NCBI RefSeq assembly: GCF_018390595.1
Contig: NZ_JAHBAV010000015.1
Coordinates: 1-64,000, forward strand
Direction of reading: 5' to 3'
Source: Dietzia massiliensis
Lineage (GTDB): Bacteria; Actinomycetota; Actinomycetes; Mycobacteriales; Mycobacteriaceae
DNA: 64,000 nt
Below, in pieces: positions 19,388 through 28,275 of the stretch; the first letter of the stretch is position 1; every line of letters begins with the position of its first letter. The notes under the pieces were generated by a model that ran no database searches, was not told the DNA's origin, and saw nothing but the letters and a program-made list of their open reading frames with translations. Made by a program: the position numbers and the translations under genes.

Positions 19388-20050
19388 TCAGCCCTCGATG
19401 GGTCTGCTCTGATCCCCGTCGAGCATCCAGCGCGGCGTGACGAACATGCCCGTGACCGAGGCGCACAGCGTGTCCCCGGCGTGCAGCGTGCCCGTGCACC
19501 AGAGCTTCCGTCCGTCCACCCGGTCCTGGCGGGCCTCGAACCGCAGGGGTGTATCCAGCGGGGTGGGGGCGACGTAGGTGACCTGCAGGTCCACCGTCAT
19601 CCCGATGTGCTTCGCCGCGGCGTTGGCCAGGCCGAGCATCTCGTCGAACAGCATCGCCACCACGCCGCCGTGCACGCATCCGGGCGGGCCCTGGAACTCC
19701 ACACCCAGCGTGAGGTCCGCGCGGACGGTGCCGTCCGGGAAGACGGCGGCCTCGAGGGGCGGGGCCGCCGGGTTGCGCGAGCCGATCACCGGGTTGGAGG
19801 CGATGTGCTCGGGCACGCCCCACGAGTCGTACTCGGCCGGCGGGTGGGGGGTCGCGGCGTTCTCGATGCGGTCGGCCAGCTCGCGGGCCAGCTCGGTCTC
19901 CGCGGACAGGTCCTCAAAGTCCGCGCCGGAGACGAGGCCGCGGATGCGCCTCAGCTGGCGGGCGAGCTCGGTGGCGCCGGAGGCGTGGTCGGGCTGGTCG
20001 AGGAAGGTCTGGGCGGAGACGGCTTCCCCGGGATCTGGCTGTTCGGTCAC
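19388..20050 (-). CDS. PaaI-like hotdog-fold thioesterase, paralogue 2
   Basis: Thioesterase-like protein of 220 aa with the same plan as its paralogues: a helical N-terminal region containing an LARQLRRIRGL helix, then a hotdog domain with FQGPPGCVHGG, the LFDEMLGLAN helix and VTYVAPTPL. I chose the GTG of VTEQPDPG; a GTG 21 codons further upstream would add a Pro/Arg-rich stretch not seen in the paralogues. A 93-base gap separates it from the next thioesterase gene on the same strand. The substrate is unknown. Confidence 0.78.
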   Translation of the reverse strand: MTEQPDPGEAVSAQTFLDQPDHASGATELARQLRRIRGLVSGADFEDLSAETELARELADRIENAATPHPPAEYDSWGVPEHIASNPVIGSRNPAAPPLEAAVFPDGTVRADLTLGVEFQGPPGCVHGGVVAMLFDEMLGLANAAAKHIGMTVDLQVTYVAPTPLDTPLRFEARQDRVDGRKLWCTGTLHAGDTLCASVTGMFVTPRWMLDGDQSRPIEG

Positions 20051-20143
20051 GCCGTGTGACGTTACTCCGCGCTCGGGCACCGCCCGCCGCGGCCCGGCGT
20101 CCGGCCGGGCCACCCGGGGCGCCAGCCCGGCGCCGAACCTGCG

Positions 20144-20863
20144 TCAGGCCGACGTCCCGTCCTCGTCCCGGTGCTGCTGGTACTCGGCGACCCACTGCTC
20201 GGGCATCACGAACAGGCCCTCTGCGGTGGCGCACAGGCGATCACCGTGGTGGATGGCGCCCTGGGACCACACCTTGCGACCATCCACCCGGATCTGGCGT
20301 CCCGTGATCACGATCGGCTCGAGGATGGGGGTGGGGCTCCGGTAGTCCAGGTCGAGGTACATCGTCATCCCCGTGGTCCCGGCGTGGTGGTTGGCCCGGC
20401 CCAGCACCGCGTCGAACATCAGGGCCACGATCCCGCCGTGCACACACCCCGGCGGGCCCTGGTACTCCAGCCCCAGGGTGACCTCGGACCGAACGGTACC
20501 GTCGTCGAGCAGCTCGAACTCCGCCGGCGGCGCCAGGACGTTGGACCGCCCGATCACCGGGCAGTTGGGGACGTAGCGGCGCTCACGCCAATTGACCTCC
20601 TGCCGGTGCTCCGGGCTCGCCGACGCGGCCTCGAGCGTGTCCGCCACCTCGCGGAGCCGGGCGGTCAGCGGGCCCAGGTCGGTGTCGAAGATCCCGCCGG
20701 TCGTCAGCGCGCGGATCCGGCGGACCTGCTCGACCAGGGCGTAGAGGCCCGCCTCGTCGTCGTCCATCCGGTCGACAGGGCGACCACCGCCGCGCGCCGG
20801 GTCCAACGGACCCAGGTCGATCTCCGGCCGGTCCCGTCGCACGACGGCGACCTGCCCGCTCAC
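20144..20863 (-). CDS. PaaI-like hotdog-fold thioesterase, paralogue 3
   Basis: Third copy of the family, 239 aa. Helical N-terminus (VEQVRRIRAL) then the hotdog domain with YQGPPGCVHGG, the MFDAVLGRAN helix and DYRSPTPI. Its GTG start overlaps the stop of the upstream flavoprotein gene by four bases (GTGA), so it is translated with that enzyme and probably acts on the thioester of a related substrate. Similarity between the three copies suggests tandem duplication followed by divergence. Confidence 0.82.
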   Translation of the reverse strand: MSGQVAVVRRDRPEIDLGPLDPARGGGRPVDRMDDDEAGLYALVEQVRRIRALTTGGIFDTDLGPLTARLREVADTLEAASASPEHRQEVNWRERRYVPNCPVIGRSNVLAPPAEFELLDDGTVRSEVTLGLEYQGPPGCVHGGIVALMFDAVLGRANHHAGTTGMTMYLDLDYRSPTPILEPIVITGRQIRVDGRKVWSQGAIHHGDRLCATAEGLFVMPEQWVAEYQQHRDEDGTSA

Positions 20864-22368
20864 GCCTGCACCGACCCGACGGCGTCCGCGGCGGCCGACG
20901 CGCCGTCAGTACCGGCCGCACCGGTCGCCCCCGCCGCGCCCCGGCCCGCGCGACGGCCGAAGAACGACCCGTCGCCCAGCGAGGTTCCGGAGATGTAGCC
21001 GTCACCGTGGAGACCGTGCGTGCAGCGGCCCGCGGCGAACAGACCGGGGATGGGCTCGCCGGCGCGGCTCAGCACGCGGGAGTCGAGGTCGGTGTGCAGG
21101 CCACCGAGTGTGAATCCCTGCGCCTTGAGCGGGAGGCCGTTGAAGGTGTCCGGTCCGCCGGCCCCCGTGGGGTACGCGCCGAACGGCGGCTCGAGCGGGC
21201 GCACCCACTGCGCGCTCTTCCCGAACTGCGGGTCCTCGCCACGGGCGGCGCCCTCGTTGTAGCGGCGCAGCTGGTCGGCCAGCGCGTCGGCGGGCAGCCC
21301 GCAGTCGGCCGCCAGCTCCTCGATGGTCTCGGCCGCGTGCATGGGCTGCATGCCCCACAGCTCGCTCTCCGGGACGTCCTCGATGCCCTTCTCGTCGATG
21401 ATCACCCACACCGGCGGGCGGCGGTGGTGCACGGCGGCGTGGCAGTACAGGCCCGGGTACACCTCCTCGTTGATGAAGCGGTGGCCGTCGCCGTCGACGA
21501 GCATCGAGCCCACGACCAGGCGCGGGATGATGAGCATCGCGGTCTCGGTCTGGTGCATGCGACGCACCGCGGCGCCGACGTCCATGCCCATCTCGATCCC
21601 CGAGCCGTCGTCGCGGCCGTCGGAGACCTTGTCCTTGCCCAGCTGCTGGGGCGCCCACTGCTCGAGCATGCGGTCGTTGTCCACGAACCCGCCGGTCGCC
21701 AGCACGACGCCGCCGGTCGCGCGGTACTCGCGCTCCTCGCCGAACTGCGTCGCCCGCACGCCCACCACCCGGCCGTCCTCGACGATCAGCGACCGCGCCT
21801 TGACGTCACAGTGCAGGTCGACGCCGGCCTTCTCGGCGGTGGCGACCAGCGAGTCCATGAGGAGGTTGCCCGCGAAGTTCGGGCCGGGCGGGCGGTGACC
21901 GCGGGCGGCGGGCTTCGCCAGCGAGGCGTAGGGCTCGGCGCGCTCCCCCATCCACATGAGCCCCGAGTCGTCGCCCGGCATCCACGTGGGGGTGTCCCAC
22001 AGCTTGTAATTGAACACCGCGCCGTGGTCGACCAACCAGTCGTGGTGCTCTACCGCGCCGGCGCAGTACTCGTCGATCTTGGCCTGATCGGCGTTGGGTC
22101 CGAGGGCGGCGGTGAGGAACGCGCGCATGTCCTCGACCGTGTCGGAGATGCCGAGCGCCCGCTGGGTGGCCGTACCGCCGCCCAGGTAGACCTCCCCGCC
22201 GGACTGCGCGGACGAGCCACCGGGCCCAGAGGCGCCCTCGAGCGCGATGACCGTGGCGCCGGCCTCGGCGGCCTCGATCGACGCGCACGCTCCCGCGATG
22301 CCCATCCCCACGACCAGGACGTCGGCCGTGAAGACCGATGGACCCGTGTCTGATGTAGTGTCCGCCAT
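20860..22368 (-). CDS. FAD-dependent oxidoreductase, 3-ketosteroid-delta1-dehydrogenase-like
   Basis: Flavoprotein of 502 aa in the succinate dehydrogenase/fumarate reductase/KstD superfamily. The dinucleotide fold VVGMGIAGACASIEAAEAG is at about residues 13-31, followed by GGSSAQSGGEVYLGGG; the second FAD-contact region is VLATGGF near 222, and the C-terminus carries GRCTHGL...SGTSLGDGSFFGRRAG. The C-terminal pattern is the actinobacterial KstD-like type, but the canonical steroid-specific tyrosines cannot be verified by eye, so dehydrogenation of another cyclic ketone is possible. On the minus strand TATAGT lies six bases before the ATG, so the message is probably leaderless. It is coupled to the downstream thioesterase. 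Confidence 0.82.
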   Translation of the reverse strand: MADTTSDTGPSVFTADVLVVGMGIAGACASIEAAEAGATVIALEGASGPGGSSAQSGGEVYLGGGTATQRALGISDTVEDMRAFLTAALGPNADQAKIDEYCAGAVEHHDWLVDHGAVFNYKLWDTPTWMPGDDSGLMWMGERAEPYASLAKPAARGHRPPGPNFAGNLLMDSLVATAEKAGVDLHCDVKARSLIVEDGRVVGVRATQFGEEREYRATGGVVLATGGFVDNDRMLEQWAPQQLGKDKVSDGRDDGSGIEMGMDVGAAVRRMHQTETAMLIIPRLVVGSMLVDGDGHRFINEEVYPGLYCHAAVHHRRPPVWVIIDEKGIEDVPESELWGMQPMHAAETIEELAADCGLPADALADQLRRYNEGAARGEDPQFGKSAQWVRPLEPPFGAYPTGAGGPDTFNGLPLKAQGFTLGGLHTDLDSRVLSRAGEPIPGLFAAGRCTHGLHGDGYISGTSLGDGSFFGRRAGRGAAGATGAAGTDGASAAADAVGSVQA

Positions 22369-22420
22369 ACCGAAACTATAACGTGTTCACCCACTCAGGC
22401 GGCGCATTAATGTGGAGGCC
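22369..22420. promoter_or_regulatory. Compact divergent promoter region, both sides apparently leaderless
   Basis: Fifty-two bases separate two divergent ATGs. On the minus strand TATAGT (22375-22380) is six bases from the flavoprotein ATG at 22368. On the plus strand TAATGT (22408-22413) is seven bases from the ATG at 22421. The plus side also shows GGAGG just two bases before the ATG, too close to serve well as a Shine-Dalgarno. Confidence 0.5.
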
Positions 22421-22975
22421 ATGACTTCCTCCTCCGAGGCCGTGAGCCTCGATTCCCTCGACGCCCGGCTGGCCGCCCTCGAGGCGCGCCTCACCGACAC
22501 GCACGACCGCCTCGCCGCCGCCGAGGACGAGCTGGCGATCCTCCGTATCCTCGCGGCCTACTCCCCGCGCGTGGACTCCGGCGACGCCGAGGGCGTGGCC
22601 GAGCTGTGGACCGAAGACGGCGTCTACGACGTCGACACCGGCCGCCTCGAGGGCCACGACGGTCTGGTGGAGATGGTGACCGGTGACGCGCACCAGGGCC
22701 TCATCGCGCACGGGTGCGGTCACGTCCCGAGCCTGCCGGTGGTCCTGCTGGACGGGGACCGCGCCGTGGCGACCGGCTACACCCAGCTCGTCGTCCGCTC
22801 CTCCAAGCCGGGTCGGTACACCGTCGTGCGGGTGACGGCCAGCCGGTGGGAGCTCGAACGGCGCGGGTCGGTGGACGCGCCCGACCGGGGGTGGCGCGTC
22901 GTGCTCCGCACCGCCCGCGCGATGACCGACGACGGCGAGGGCCGCGCCCTGCTGGGACGCTCCCGCGAGAGGTAG
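22421..22975 (+). CDS. SnoaL/NTF2-like fold protein
   Basis: Protein of 184 aa. The first 35 residues form a predicted coiled helix (LDARLAALEARLTDTHDRL in part) and the rest is an NTF2-like alpha+beta cone: AYSPRVDSGDAEGVAELWTEDG, then a DVDTGRLEGHDGL strand and a VVLLDGDRAVATGY sheet. Such domains occur as isomerases, hydratases or simple binding proteins in aromatic and steroid metabolism. It lacks an obvious catalytic signature I can name. Divergent from the flavoprotein, which suggests it belongs to the same pathway. The ATG is preferred over a GTG three codons earlier because of the TAATGT box. Confidence 0.75.
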   Translation: MTSSSEAVSLDSLDARLAALEARLTDTHDRLAAAEDELAILRILAAYSPRVDSGDAEGVAELWTEDGVYDVDTGRLEGHDGLVEMVTGDAHQGLIAHGCGHVPSLPVVLLDGDRAVATGYTQLVVRSSKPGRYTVVRVTASRWELERRGSVDAPDRGWRVVLRTARAMTDDGEGRALLGRSRER

Positions 22976-22985
22976 CGTGGCGGGC

Positions 22986-23459
22986 ATGAACCGCCGACGC
23001 CGTGCGTCCGCCGATCCGACGCTCCGAGCGGGCCGCCTCGCGCTGCTCACGACGTCCGCGGTCCACCTGGGTTTCCAGTCGGTGGTCACCTCGGTGATGT
23101 ACCCCGAACTGTTCGACGGGCCCACCCACGGGATCGCCGAACGGCAGGCCGATCACGCCCGCCGCATCGCCCCCGTGGCGCTGACGCTGTACGCGGCGGG
23201 CCTGGGGGCGACCGCGTGGACGGCCTACGGGTCCATCCGCTCGCGCGAGCGGACCGGGCTGACCGCCACGCTCGTCGCCTGCGCGGCGGGCGTCGCGGCG
23301 CCGGCGATCACCGCCGGTGTCGTTCCGCTCCACGTGGGCATCGCCCGCGAACAGGTCAACCGACCCCGTATCGCCGCACTCCTGGCGTCGGACCGCATCC
23401 GCACCGGGCTGGCCGCGCTGGGTGTCGTGGCCGCCGCGCAGGCGTTGAGCAGAGGGTAG
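22986..23459 (+). CDS. Hypothetical four-helix membrane protein
   Basis: Not recognised. The 157-aa product has four hydrophobic segments (about residues 16-36, 56-76, 85-108 and 131-150) with an Arg-rich N-terminus. The spacing of helices and the HVGIAREQVNR loop recall small DUF1772-type membrane proteins, but the resemblance is weak. TAGCGT, seven bases before the ATG and overlapping the preceding stop codon, may be a leaderless promoter; a GTG three codons upstream is an alternative start. It is convergent with the MFS gene. Confidence 0.6.
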   Translation: MNRRRRASADPTLRAGRLALLTTSAVHLGFQSVVTSVMYPELFDGPTHGIAERQADHARRIAPVALTLYAAGLGATAWTAYGSIRSRERTGLTATLVACAAGVAAPAITAGVVPLHVGIAREQVNRPRIAALLASDRIRTGLAALGVVAAAQALSRG

Positions 23460-23499
23460 GGCCGCCGGCCGCGTACCGGCCCGCCGGCGTCCCGGTCTG

Positions 23500-24702
23500 T
23501 CAGGGCCGTCGCGCGCGGGTGACAGCGACCAGCGCCCCGAGGGCGACCACGCCCACGACGAGCGCGAGCACGTGGTAGGCGGGGATCAGCCCGATGCCCT
23601 CGGCGATGACCGCCGCCACCACCGCCGGGACACCGAGCGAGGTGTAGGCCACCACGAACAACGCGGAGAAGACCTGCCCGCGTACCGCCGGGGGCGCGCT
23701 CTGCGCCACCAGCGTGTTGCCCATGAGGAACAGCAGCCCCATGCCCAGCCCGGTGAGCGCGGCCGCGACGATGAAGCCCGCCACCTCGCCGGCCTCCAGC
23801 GACAGGGATGCGACGACCAGCCCGGAGACCAGGGCCCCCACCCCGACGGCCACCCCGAGCCGCCACCGCTCCGGCCCGGATCGCAGGTTCCACACGAGCT
23901 GGGCGATCCCCGCCGCACCCTGCAGGCTGGCCACCACGAGCCCGGTGACCATGTAGTCCGACCGGCCCATCAGGTCGCGCGCGATCGCCCCGCCCAGCCC
24001 CAGGAAGACGCCGCCGACGGACCACGAGACGATCACGCACACCGCCGCGAGGGCGAACGTGGACCGGATCTCCGCCGGGACCGTGGGAGGCCGCACCCGC
24101 AGGGCGTCGCGCGCCGTCGAGGAGCCGCCCGCCGTCTCCGGGACGACGGTGGCCACGCCGACGAGGAGCGCGACGGTGGCCGCACCGATCACGAGGTAGG
24201 GGTGCACGAGGGGAGACGACGACGAGGTGGCCACGGCGCCCGCGAGGAGCACTCCCACCGCGATACCGAAGTTGGTGGTGGAGCTGCTGGTGAGTGCGCC
24301 GACCCGTGAATCGCGGGTCGGATGGAGCTCGATCAGCGCGGCGGAGGCAGAGCCGGTGATCAGCCCCACCGCCAGTCCCTGGATGATGCGGCCCGCGATC
24401 AGCCACGCGACCGACGGGGCGGCCGCGAGCATGCCCATGCTCGCCGCCAGGAGCGCCAGCCCGGCGAGGATCACCGGTCGGCGACCGATGGCGTCGGAGA
24501 GCCGCCCGAGGAACAGCAGGGGCACGAGGACCGCGAGGGCGTACACGGCGTAGACGACCGTGATGGTGGTGCCGCCGACCTCCCACGACTGCTGGTAATC
24601 GACGTACAGGGGGGAGGGTGTGGCGCTGGACGCCAGTGCCACGGTCACCACCAGGGCCATGAGGACGAACGGGACCCATGACGAGCGGGGGGTGGTCTGC
24701 AC
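23500..24702 (-). CDS. Major facilitator superfamily transporter
   Basis: Twelve-helix MFS protein of 400 aa. The SDAIGRRPVI loop between helices 2 and 3 is the classical MFS motif A, and VGALTSSSTTNFGIAVG fits helix 5 of drug:H+ antiporters. It therefore probably exports a small molecule by proton antiport; the substrate is not inferable. The reading frame stays open to 24882, but that extension runs through tRNA-Ala and is Pro/Arg-rich, so I start at the GTG of VQTTPRSSW. Confidence 0.87.
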   Translation of the reverse strand: MQTTPRSSWVPFVLMALVVTVALASSATPSPLYVDYQQSWEVGGTTITVVYAVYALAVLVPLLFLGRLSDAIGRRPVILAGLALLAASMGMLAAAPSVAWLIAGRIIQGLAVGLITGSASAALIELHPTRDSRVGALTSSSTTNFGIAVGVLLAGAVATSSSSPLVHPYLVIGAATVALLVGVATVVPETAGGSSTARDALRVRPPTVPAEIRSTFALAAVCVIVSWSVGGVFLGLGGAIARDLMGRSDYMVTGLVVASLQGAAGIAQLVWNLRSGPERWRLGVAVGVGALVSGLVVASLSLEAGEVAGFIVAAALTGLGMGLLFLMGNTLVAQSAPPAVRGQVFSALFVVAYTSLGVPAVVAAVIAEGIGLIPAYHVLALVVGVVALGALVAVTRARRP

Positions 24703-24794
24703 GGTCTCCCTATCCGCCGGATCCGGCGTCGGTCGGGGTGGCGTCCTGTGCCGCGGCGGGCTGCGGCGCGGTCCGCGCGGCGGGCGCCGATGAG

Positions 24795-24867
24795 TGGAGC
24801 CTAGGGGATTCGAACCCCTGACATCTGCCTTGCAAAGGCAGCGCTCTACCAACTGAGCTAAGGCCCC
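24795..24867 (-). tRNA. tRNA-Ala (anticodon TGC)
   Basis: 73-base cloverleaf. The acceptor arm pairs GGGGCCT with AGGCTCC, the D arm contains AGCTCAGTTGGTAGAGC, the anticodon stem-loop reads CTGCCTTTGCAAGGCAG with TGC in the loop, and the T arm has GGGGTTCGAATCCCC. Discriminator A; no encoded CCA. Second in the pair with tRNA-Ile, the same order as ileT-alaT near gyrA in mycobacteria. Confidence 0.97.
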
Positions 24868-24927
24868 GTCACCGCCAAGCATAAACGCCGGACCGCAGCG
24901 TGCGGATCCGGCGTCTGCCTTGCGGAG

Positions 24928-25001
24928 TGGGCCTAGGAGGACTTGAACCTCCGACCTCCAAATTATCAGTTTGGCGCTCTAACCACCTGAGCTATAGGCC
25001 C
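24928..25001 (-). tRNA. tRNA-Ile (anticodon GAT)
   Basis: 74-base cloverleaf with acceptor pairing GGGCCTA/TAGGCCC, D arm AGCTCAGGTGGTTAGAGC, anticodon arm CCAAACTGATAATTTGG with GAT, and T arm GGAGGTTCAAGTCCTCC. Discriminator A and no encoded CCA. It lies 60 bases upstream of tRNA-Ala in transcription order and downstream of gyrA. Confidence 0.97.
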
Positions 25002-25113
25002 TCGTACCGATGGATGAATCTACCCGACGCACTCCCCCGGACCCAAATCGGCACCTCGGAGGCGGTCACGGACAGCGCGCCGGGCGGCCTCCGGGCCGTC
25101 CGCCGGTGCCGCG

Positions 25114-25743
25114 TCAGTTGCGGCGGTCACTGAGCGTCACCTGCACTCCGCCGCCGGTCAGGTCGGCCGCGAGGTTGTAGATGAACACCGCGAGCGTGGC
25201 CAGGATCGACAGCAACAGGACGTTGAGCAGACCGACGCCGCCGCTGTAAAGGAAGATCGTCGACGGCCCGATCACGGACGCCGACTCGTCGCCGGCCACC
25301 CCGGAGAGCAACCCGCCGAGCCGGTCCCACACGCCCATGCCGGACAGCAGCAGGTAGGTCACGCCGATCGCGACCATCCACACGAGGTAGAGGGCGAACA
25401 TGAGCCCCAGGACGGTGGTGAACGCCGACCACGGGTCGATCCTGCGCAGTACGAGGACGGACTCGAGCGGCCCGCGGCGCTCGGTGGGCGATACCACCGG
25501 TGCGGCCCGACCGGCGGCCCCACCCGAGTGGGCCTTGGACAGTCCGCCGCTCACGCCCTCGGCCCGGTGCTGGGGCGCCGCCGGGAACGCGGTGGTGGCC
25601 GCCTCACTCGCGCCGGATCCGGACCCGCCGTACCCGGGCGCCGGGGCGGTCGCCCCGGCGCCGGGACCTTCGGTACCGGAACCCGCGGTCCCAGAACCCG
25701 CGGTCTCGGGACGCGCGGCGGCCGGATCGGTCGGGTCGGTCAT
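25114..25743 (-). CDS. DUF3566 membrane protein (Rv0007-type)
   Basis: Protein of 209 aa with a disordered Pro/Gly/Thr-rich N-terminal half, then a conserved DUF3566 unit: VLRRIDPWSAF, a first membrane helix (about residues 112-134), the MGVWDRLGGL loop, and a second helix (about 165-188) followed by YNLAADLTGGGVQVTL. Its function is unknown, but the gene sits directly after gyrA across Mycobacteriales. Only three bases separate it from the gyrA stop, so it is co-transcribed. M. tuberculosis Rv0007 is the equivalent. Confidence 0.88.
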   Translation of the reverse strand: MTDPTDPAAARPETAGSGTAGSGTEGPGAGATAPAPGYGGSGSGASEAATTAFPAAPQHRAEGVSGGLSKAHSGGAAGRAAPVVSPTERRGPLESVLVLRRIDPWSAFTTVLGLMFALYLVWMVAIGVTYLLLSGMGVWDRLGGLLSGVAGDESASVIGPSTIFLYSGGVGLLNVLLLSILATLAVFIYNLAADLTGGGVQVTLSDRRN

Positions 25744-25746
25744 CGC

Positions 25747-28275
25747 CTACTCCTCCGTGATGGACTCGGCCTCGGCCTTGTCCTCGTCGTCGGGCTCGTC
25801 CGCGTTGCGGGCGATGGCCAGGAGCGAGTCGCCCTCGGCGAGGTTCATCAGACGCACGCCCTTGGTCTGCCGGCCGGCCTTGCGGACCTGCTTGGCGAAC
25901 GTGCGGATGACGCCGCCACTGGACGTGATCGCGTACAGCTCGTCCTGCAGCTCCACGATCGTCGCACCGACGAGCTTGCCGCGCTTGGGATCGAACATGA
26001 GCGTGAGCACGCCCTTGCCGCCGCGCCCCTGGGCCGTGTACTCGCTCAGCGCGGTGCGCTTGGAGTACCCGCGCTCGGTGGCCACCAGCAGGAAGTACTT
26101 CTCCTGGTCCGACGTGTCCGCACGGACCACGGACATGCTCAGCAGCGCGTCGCCGTCGTTGAACCGCATACCCATCACGCCGGACGTCGCGCGCCCCATC
26201 GGGCGGAGCGTGTCGTCGTTGGCGTGGAAGCGGATCGACTGGCCCTTCTCCGACACCAGCAGCAGGTCGTCGTCCGGACCGGCCAGCGCGGCGCCGACCA
26301 GCTCGTCCCCGTCGCGCAGGTTGACGGCGATGAGGCCGCCGGAACGCGGGGAGTCGTAGTCCTCGAGCCGAGACTTCTTGACCAGTCCGTTGCGGGTGGC
26401 CAGGACGAGGTACGGCGCGTCCTGGTAGCTCTTGATCCGGATGACGCCGGCGATCCGCTCCTCCGGCTGGAACGCCAGGAGGTTGGCCACGTGCTGGCCG
26501 CGGGCCGTGCGGTTGGCCTCCGGGAGCTCGTAGGCCTTGATCCTGTAGACCCGGCCCTTCGTGGTGAAGAACAGCAGCCAGTCGTGCGTCGAGGAGACGA
26601 AGAAGTGGCGGACGATGTCGTCCTGCTTGAGCTCCGCTCCCCGGACGCCCTTGCCGCCGCGCTTCTGGGCGCGGTACAGGTCCGTCCGGGTGCGCTTAGC
26701 GTACCCGGTCTCCGTGATCGTGACGACGACGTCCTCGCGGGCGATGAGGTCCTCGTCGGTGACGTCTCCGTCCGCGGGGATGATGCGGGTCCGACGGTCG
26801 TCGCCGTACTTCTCGACGATCTCGCGCAGCTCGTCACCGACGATCGCGCGCTGACGCTCCGGCTTGGCCAGGATGTCCTTGTAGTCGGCGATCTCGAGCT
26901 CGATCGCGGCGAGCTGATCGATGATCTTCTGGCGCTCCAGGGCCGCCAGGCGGCGCAGCTGCATGTCGAGAATCGCCTGCGCCTGGTCGTCGTCGATCTC
27001 GAGGAGGTCCTTGAGGCCCTCTCGGGCGATCTCGACGGTCTCCGACCGACGGATCAGGGCGATGACCTCGTCGAGCGCATCGAGTGCCTTGACCAGACCA
27101 CGAAGAATGTGGGCGCGCTTCTCGGCCTCGTCGAGCAGGTACTGGGTGCGCCGGACGATGACCTCGACCTGGTGCGCGACGTACAGACGCACGAGATGGT
27201 TCAGCGCCAGCGTCCGCGGGACACCGTCCACGATGGACAACATGTTGGCGCCGAACGACGTCTGCAGCTGCGAGTGCTTGTAGAGGTTGTTCAACACCAC
27301 CTTGGCCACGGCGTCACGCTTGAGCGTGACGACGATGCGCAGGCCGACGCGGTCCGAGGACTCGTCGTCGATCTTCGAGATGCCGGCGATCTTGCCGTCG
27401 CGCAGCTGCTCGGCGATCGACAGGATCATGTTGTCCGGGTTGACCTCGTAGGGCAGCTCCGTGATGACGATGACCGTCCGGTTGCCCTCCTCCTCGATGG
27501 AGGTCTTGCCCCGCATGCGGATCGAGCCTCGACCCGTGGAGTAGGCGTCCTTGATCCCCTGGTCGCCGACGATGTAACCGTGCGTCGGGAAGTCCGGGCC
27601 CTTGATCCGCTCCATGCACGCCGCGAGGGTCTCCTCCTCGCTGGCATCCGGGTTGTCCAGGCACCAGTAGATCGCCTCGGCGACCTCGCGCAGGTTGTGC
27701 GGCGGCATCTTGGTGGCCATACCGACGGCGATACCGCTCGAGCCGTTGACCAGTAGGTTCGGGATACGCGAGGGCAGGACGACCGGCTCGGACGTCTTGC
27801 CGTCGTAGTTCGGCTGGAAATCGACTGTGTTCTTGTCGATGTCCCGGACCATCTCCATGGCCAGCGGGGTCATCTTGCACTCGGTGTAGCGCATGGCCGC
27901 GGCGCCGTCGTTGCCCCGCGAGCCGAAGTTCCCCTGCCCGTCGACCATCGGGTACCGCATGGCCCACGGCTGGGCGAGACGCACGAGGGTGTCGTAGATC
28001 GCCGAGTCACCGTGCGGGTGGTAGTTACCCATCGTGTCGGCGACCGGCTTGGCCGACTTCACGTAACTACGCTCGGGCCGGTAGCCGTTGTCCCACATCG
28101 CGTACAGGATGCGACGGTGCACGGGCTTGAGCCCGTCCCGCACATCCGGGAGTGCTCGCCCGACGATGACGCTCATCGAGTAGTCGATGTAGCTTCTCTG
28201 CATCTCGGCCTGGATGTCGACCGGCTCGATCCGGTCGTGGCCCCCGGCCTCGGGCGGCAACGTCGTGTCCGTCAT
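25747..28275 (-). CDS. gyrA: DNA gyrase subunit A
   Basis: Breakage-reunion subunit of type II topoisomerase, 842 aa, forming A2B2 with GyrB to introduce negative supercoils. The catalytic tyrosine lies in AAMRYTE at about residue 130, and the C-terminal beta-pinwheel starts near 510 with repeated R-G-G-K/G-V-type blades ([10 protein letters not shown] is the GyrA box). The quinolone region reads [10 protein letters not shown]: serine occupies the position that is alanine in M. tuberculosis, so no intrinsic resistance change is evident there. I start at ATG of [11 protein letters not shown]; the longer frame upstream is not conserved. Unusually, gyrB is not adjacent; 7.5 kb with five polysaccharide genes lie between. 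Confidence 0.98.
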   Translation of the reverse strand: MTDTTLPPEAGGHDRIEPVDIQAEMQRSYIDYSMSVIVGRALPDVRDGLKPVHRRILYAMWDNGYRPERSYVKSAKPVADTMGNYHPHGDSAIYDTLVRLAQPWAMRYPMVDGQGNFGSRGNDGAAAMRYTECKMTPLAMEMVRDIDKNTVDFQPNYDGKTSEPVVLPSRIPNLLVNGSSGIAVGMATKMPPHNLREVAEAIYWCLDNPDASEEETLAACMERIKGPDFPTHGYIVGDQGIKDAYSTGRGSIRMRGKTSIEEEGNRTVIVITELPYEVNPDNMILSIAEQLRDGKIAGISKIDDESSDRVGLRIVVTLKRDAVAKVVLNNLYKHSQLQTSFGANMLSIVDGVPRTLALNHLVRLYVAHQVEVIVRRTQYLLDEAEKRAHILRGLVKALDALDEVIALIRRSETVEIAREGLKDLLEIDDDQAQAILDMQLRRLAALERQKIIDQLAAIELEIADYKDILAKPERQRAIVGDELREIVEKYGDDRRTRIIPADGDVTDEDLIAREDVVVTITETGYAKRTRTDLYRAQKRGGKGVRGAELKQDDIVRHFFVSSTHDWLLFFTTKGRVYRIKAYELPEANRTARGQHVANLLAFQPEERIAGVIRIKSYQDAPYLVLATRNGLVKKSRLEDYDSPRSGGLIAVNLRDGDELVGAALAGPDDDLLLVSEKGQSIRFHANDDTLRPMGRATSGVMGMRFNDGDALLSMSVVRADTSDQEKYFLLVATERGYSKRTALSEYTAQGRGGKGVLTLMFDPKRGKLVGATIVELQDELYAITSSGGVIRTFAKQVRKAGRQTKGVRLMNLAEGDSLLAIARNADEPDDEDKAEAESITEE

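Noticed and set aside
24703..24882. N-terminal extension of the MFS transporter to an ATG at 24882
   Set aside because: It runs through the complete tRNA-Ala gene and encodes Pro/Arg-rich sequence; MFS proteins begin just before the first helix, where a GTG is available.
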